6,917 bases of DNA from Trichodesmium sp. MAG_R04 (GTDB lineage Bacteria; Cyanobacteriota; Cyanobacteriia; Cyanobacteriales; Microcoleaceae). This document shows positions 6,243 to 6,917 of this stretch, piece after piece. The number at the start of each line of letters is the position of its first letter. Positions within the stretch are counted from its first letter, which is position 1. The notes beneath the pieces were generated by a model. It made no database searches. It was not told where the DNA came from and saw only the letters and a program-made list of their open reading frames with translations. A program made the position numbers and the translations under genes. The stretch lies in assembly GCA_023356515.1 (NCBI GenBank), contig JAKQYG010000023.1:1-6917 (forward strand), written 5' to 3'.

Positions 6243-6842
6243 ATGAAAAAAAACACAGGTAATCAATATCCAATTAACGACTTACTAAAACAACGTTGGA
6301 GTCCTTTAGCTTTTGCTGACAAAATGGTTTCATCAGAAGTATTACTTTCACTTCTAGAAGCAGCAAGATGGTCTCCTTCTTGTTTCAATGAGCAACCTTG
6401 GAGTTTCATAGTTGCTACTAAAGAAAATCCTGCTGAATATGAGCGTCTTTTTAGTTGTTTAGTAGAAGGAAATCAACCCTGGGCAAGCCTTGCTCCTGTG
6501 TTAATGATATCTGTTGCTAAACTTTCTTTTGACAGAAATAATCAACCTAATAGACATGCTTTTCATGATGTTGGTTTAGCAGTTGCCAGCTTAACTTTTC
6601 AAGCCATGGAAATGGATTTGAGAGTTCATCAAATGGGAGGTTTTGATGTTGATAAAGTACGTCAATTATATAAAATATCAGAACAATATGAACCAGTAGC
6701 AGCTATCGCTATTGGCTATCTAGGAGAACCTGAAATTTTGCCAGAGTCTTTACGAGAGAGGGAACTTTCTCCCCGCAGTCGTAAGCCTATAAGTTCTTTT
6801 GTATTTACTGGAGAGTGGGGTCAGACTGCTTCATTTATCTAA
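6243..6842 (+). CDS. Nitroreductase-family flavoprotein
   Basis: FMN-dependent NAD(P)H oxidoreductase fold, normally a cytoplasmic homodimer. Members reduce nitroaromatics and quinones, and the physiological substrate here is unknown. Signatures visible: RWSPLAF (18-24) in place of the usual RRSxRxF phosphate-binding motif, with R18 and S20 kept; AARWSPSCFNEQPW (40-53), the flavin-contacting segment; HDVGLAVASLTFQAME (108-123) of the dimer helix; MGGFD (131-135); and GYLGEP (158-163) near the C-terminal end. The length of 199 residues is typical and no domain is missing. The ATG at 6243 is the first after an in-frame TAA at 6228-6230 and gives the expected family N-terminus (YPINDLLKQRWSP); the leader is A-rich without a Shine-Dalgarno sequence. 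The SDR gene upstream on the same strand could be a redox partner. The stop codon is followed almost at once by a mobile-element end. Confidence 0.93.
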   Translation: MKKNTGNQYPINDLLKQRWSPLAFADKMVSSEVLLSLLEAARWSPSCFNEQPWSFIVATKENPAEYERLFSCLVEGNQPWASLAPVLMISVAKLSFDRNNQPNRHAFHDVGLAVASLTFQAMEMDLRVHQMGGFDVDKVRQLYKISEQYEPVAAIAIGYLGEPEILPESLRERELSPRSRKPISSFVFTGEWGQTASFI

Positions 6843-6843
6843 A

Positions 6844-6896
6844 TGTTGGCGAAAGACCTGCCCTGTCTAGTAAGACCAGCGTCGGGAGGATGTCAA
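6844..6896 (+). mobile_element. Probable IS200/IS605-type right end, solitary or decayed
   Basis: TGTTGGCG (6844-6851), a GC-richer imperfect hairpin (GTCT 6865-6868, AGTA loop, AGAC 6873-6876), and GGGAGGATGTCAA (6884-6896) follow the order I know from right ends of IS200/IS605 elements with tnpB in cyanobacteria, where a subterminal palindrome is followed by GGAGGATGTCAA. The left arm of the palindrome is poorly matched to CCAGCGTCGGG on the right, which suggests decay. No tnpA or tnpB precedes it; the nitroreductase stop codon is 1 bp away. The family assignment rests on memory of the terminal motif. A plain terminator or other repeat remains possible. Confidence 0.45.
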
Positions 6897-6917
6897 TTAA
6901 TAGACTGCTCTGAAAAA

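Noticed and set aside
4357..6842. One three-gene redox/repair operon
   Set aside because: Gaps of 129 and 95 bp, a T-rich hairpin after xth and an inverted repeat before the nitroreductase argue against a single tight operon, though partial cotranscription is not excluded.

Overview
The window reads as chromosome of a filamentous, probably heterocyst-forming cyanobacterium (Nostocales). The evidence is a perfect HIP1 octamer (GCGATCGC, 1007-1014), an in-phase heptamer array of the STRR type seen in Nostoc/Anabaena relatives, further degenerate 7-bp repeats, AT-rich spacers, genes with no clear Shine-Dalgarno sequence, and proteins of cyanobacterial character. I cannot name a genus from the sequence alone.

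Layout. On the minus strand, 1-1779 holds the first 593 codons of a GH116 beta-glucosidase related to human GBA2; its 3' end lies outside the window. Its upstream spacer (1780-2276) carries a 16-unit heptamer array starting 18 bp before the start codon. A 152-bp non-coding element with 15-bp inverted ends and a TTA target duplication has jumped into that array. Next, also on the minus strand, is an unrecognised 209-residue protein with two predicted membrane segments and a coiled coil (2277-2906). A hairpin-rich AT spacer separates it from a divergent plus-strand gene for a GIY-YIG-fold protein (3313-3861). After a 495-bp spacer with decayed repeats come three plus-strand genes: exodeoxyribonuclease III (4357-5142), an atypical short-chain dehydrogenase/NmrA-like protein (5272-6147) and a nitroreductase-family flavoprotein (6243-6842). 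Directly after the last stop codon lies a short sequence that looks like the right end of an IS200/IS605-type element, without its transposase or tnpB.

How the genes relate. The last three share a strand, but their gaps are 129 and 95 bp and a T-rich hairpin sits between the first two, so a single operon is doubtful. The SDR and nitroreductase could form a pair of redox enzymes, although the spacer between them holds a perfect 12-bp inverted repeat. No CRISPR array, RNA gene, toxin-antitoxin pair or clear defence system is visible. The most informative structures are the mobile-element insertion in the heptamer array, the solitary IS605-like end, and the GIY-YIG protein, whose catalytic arginine appears to be missing and which resembles the N-terminal domain of plant plastid glutaredoxin S16.
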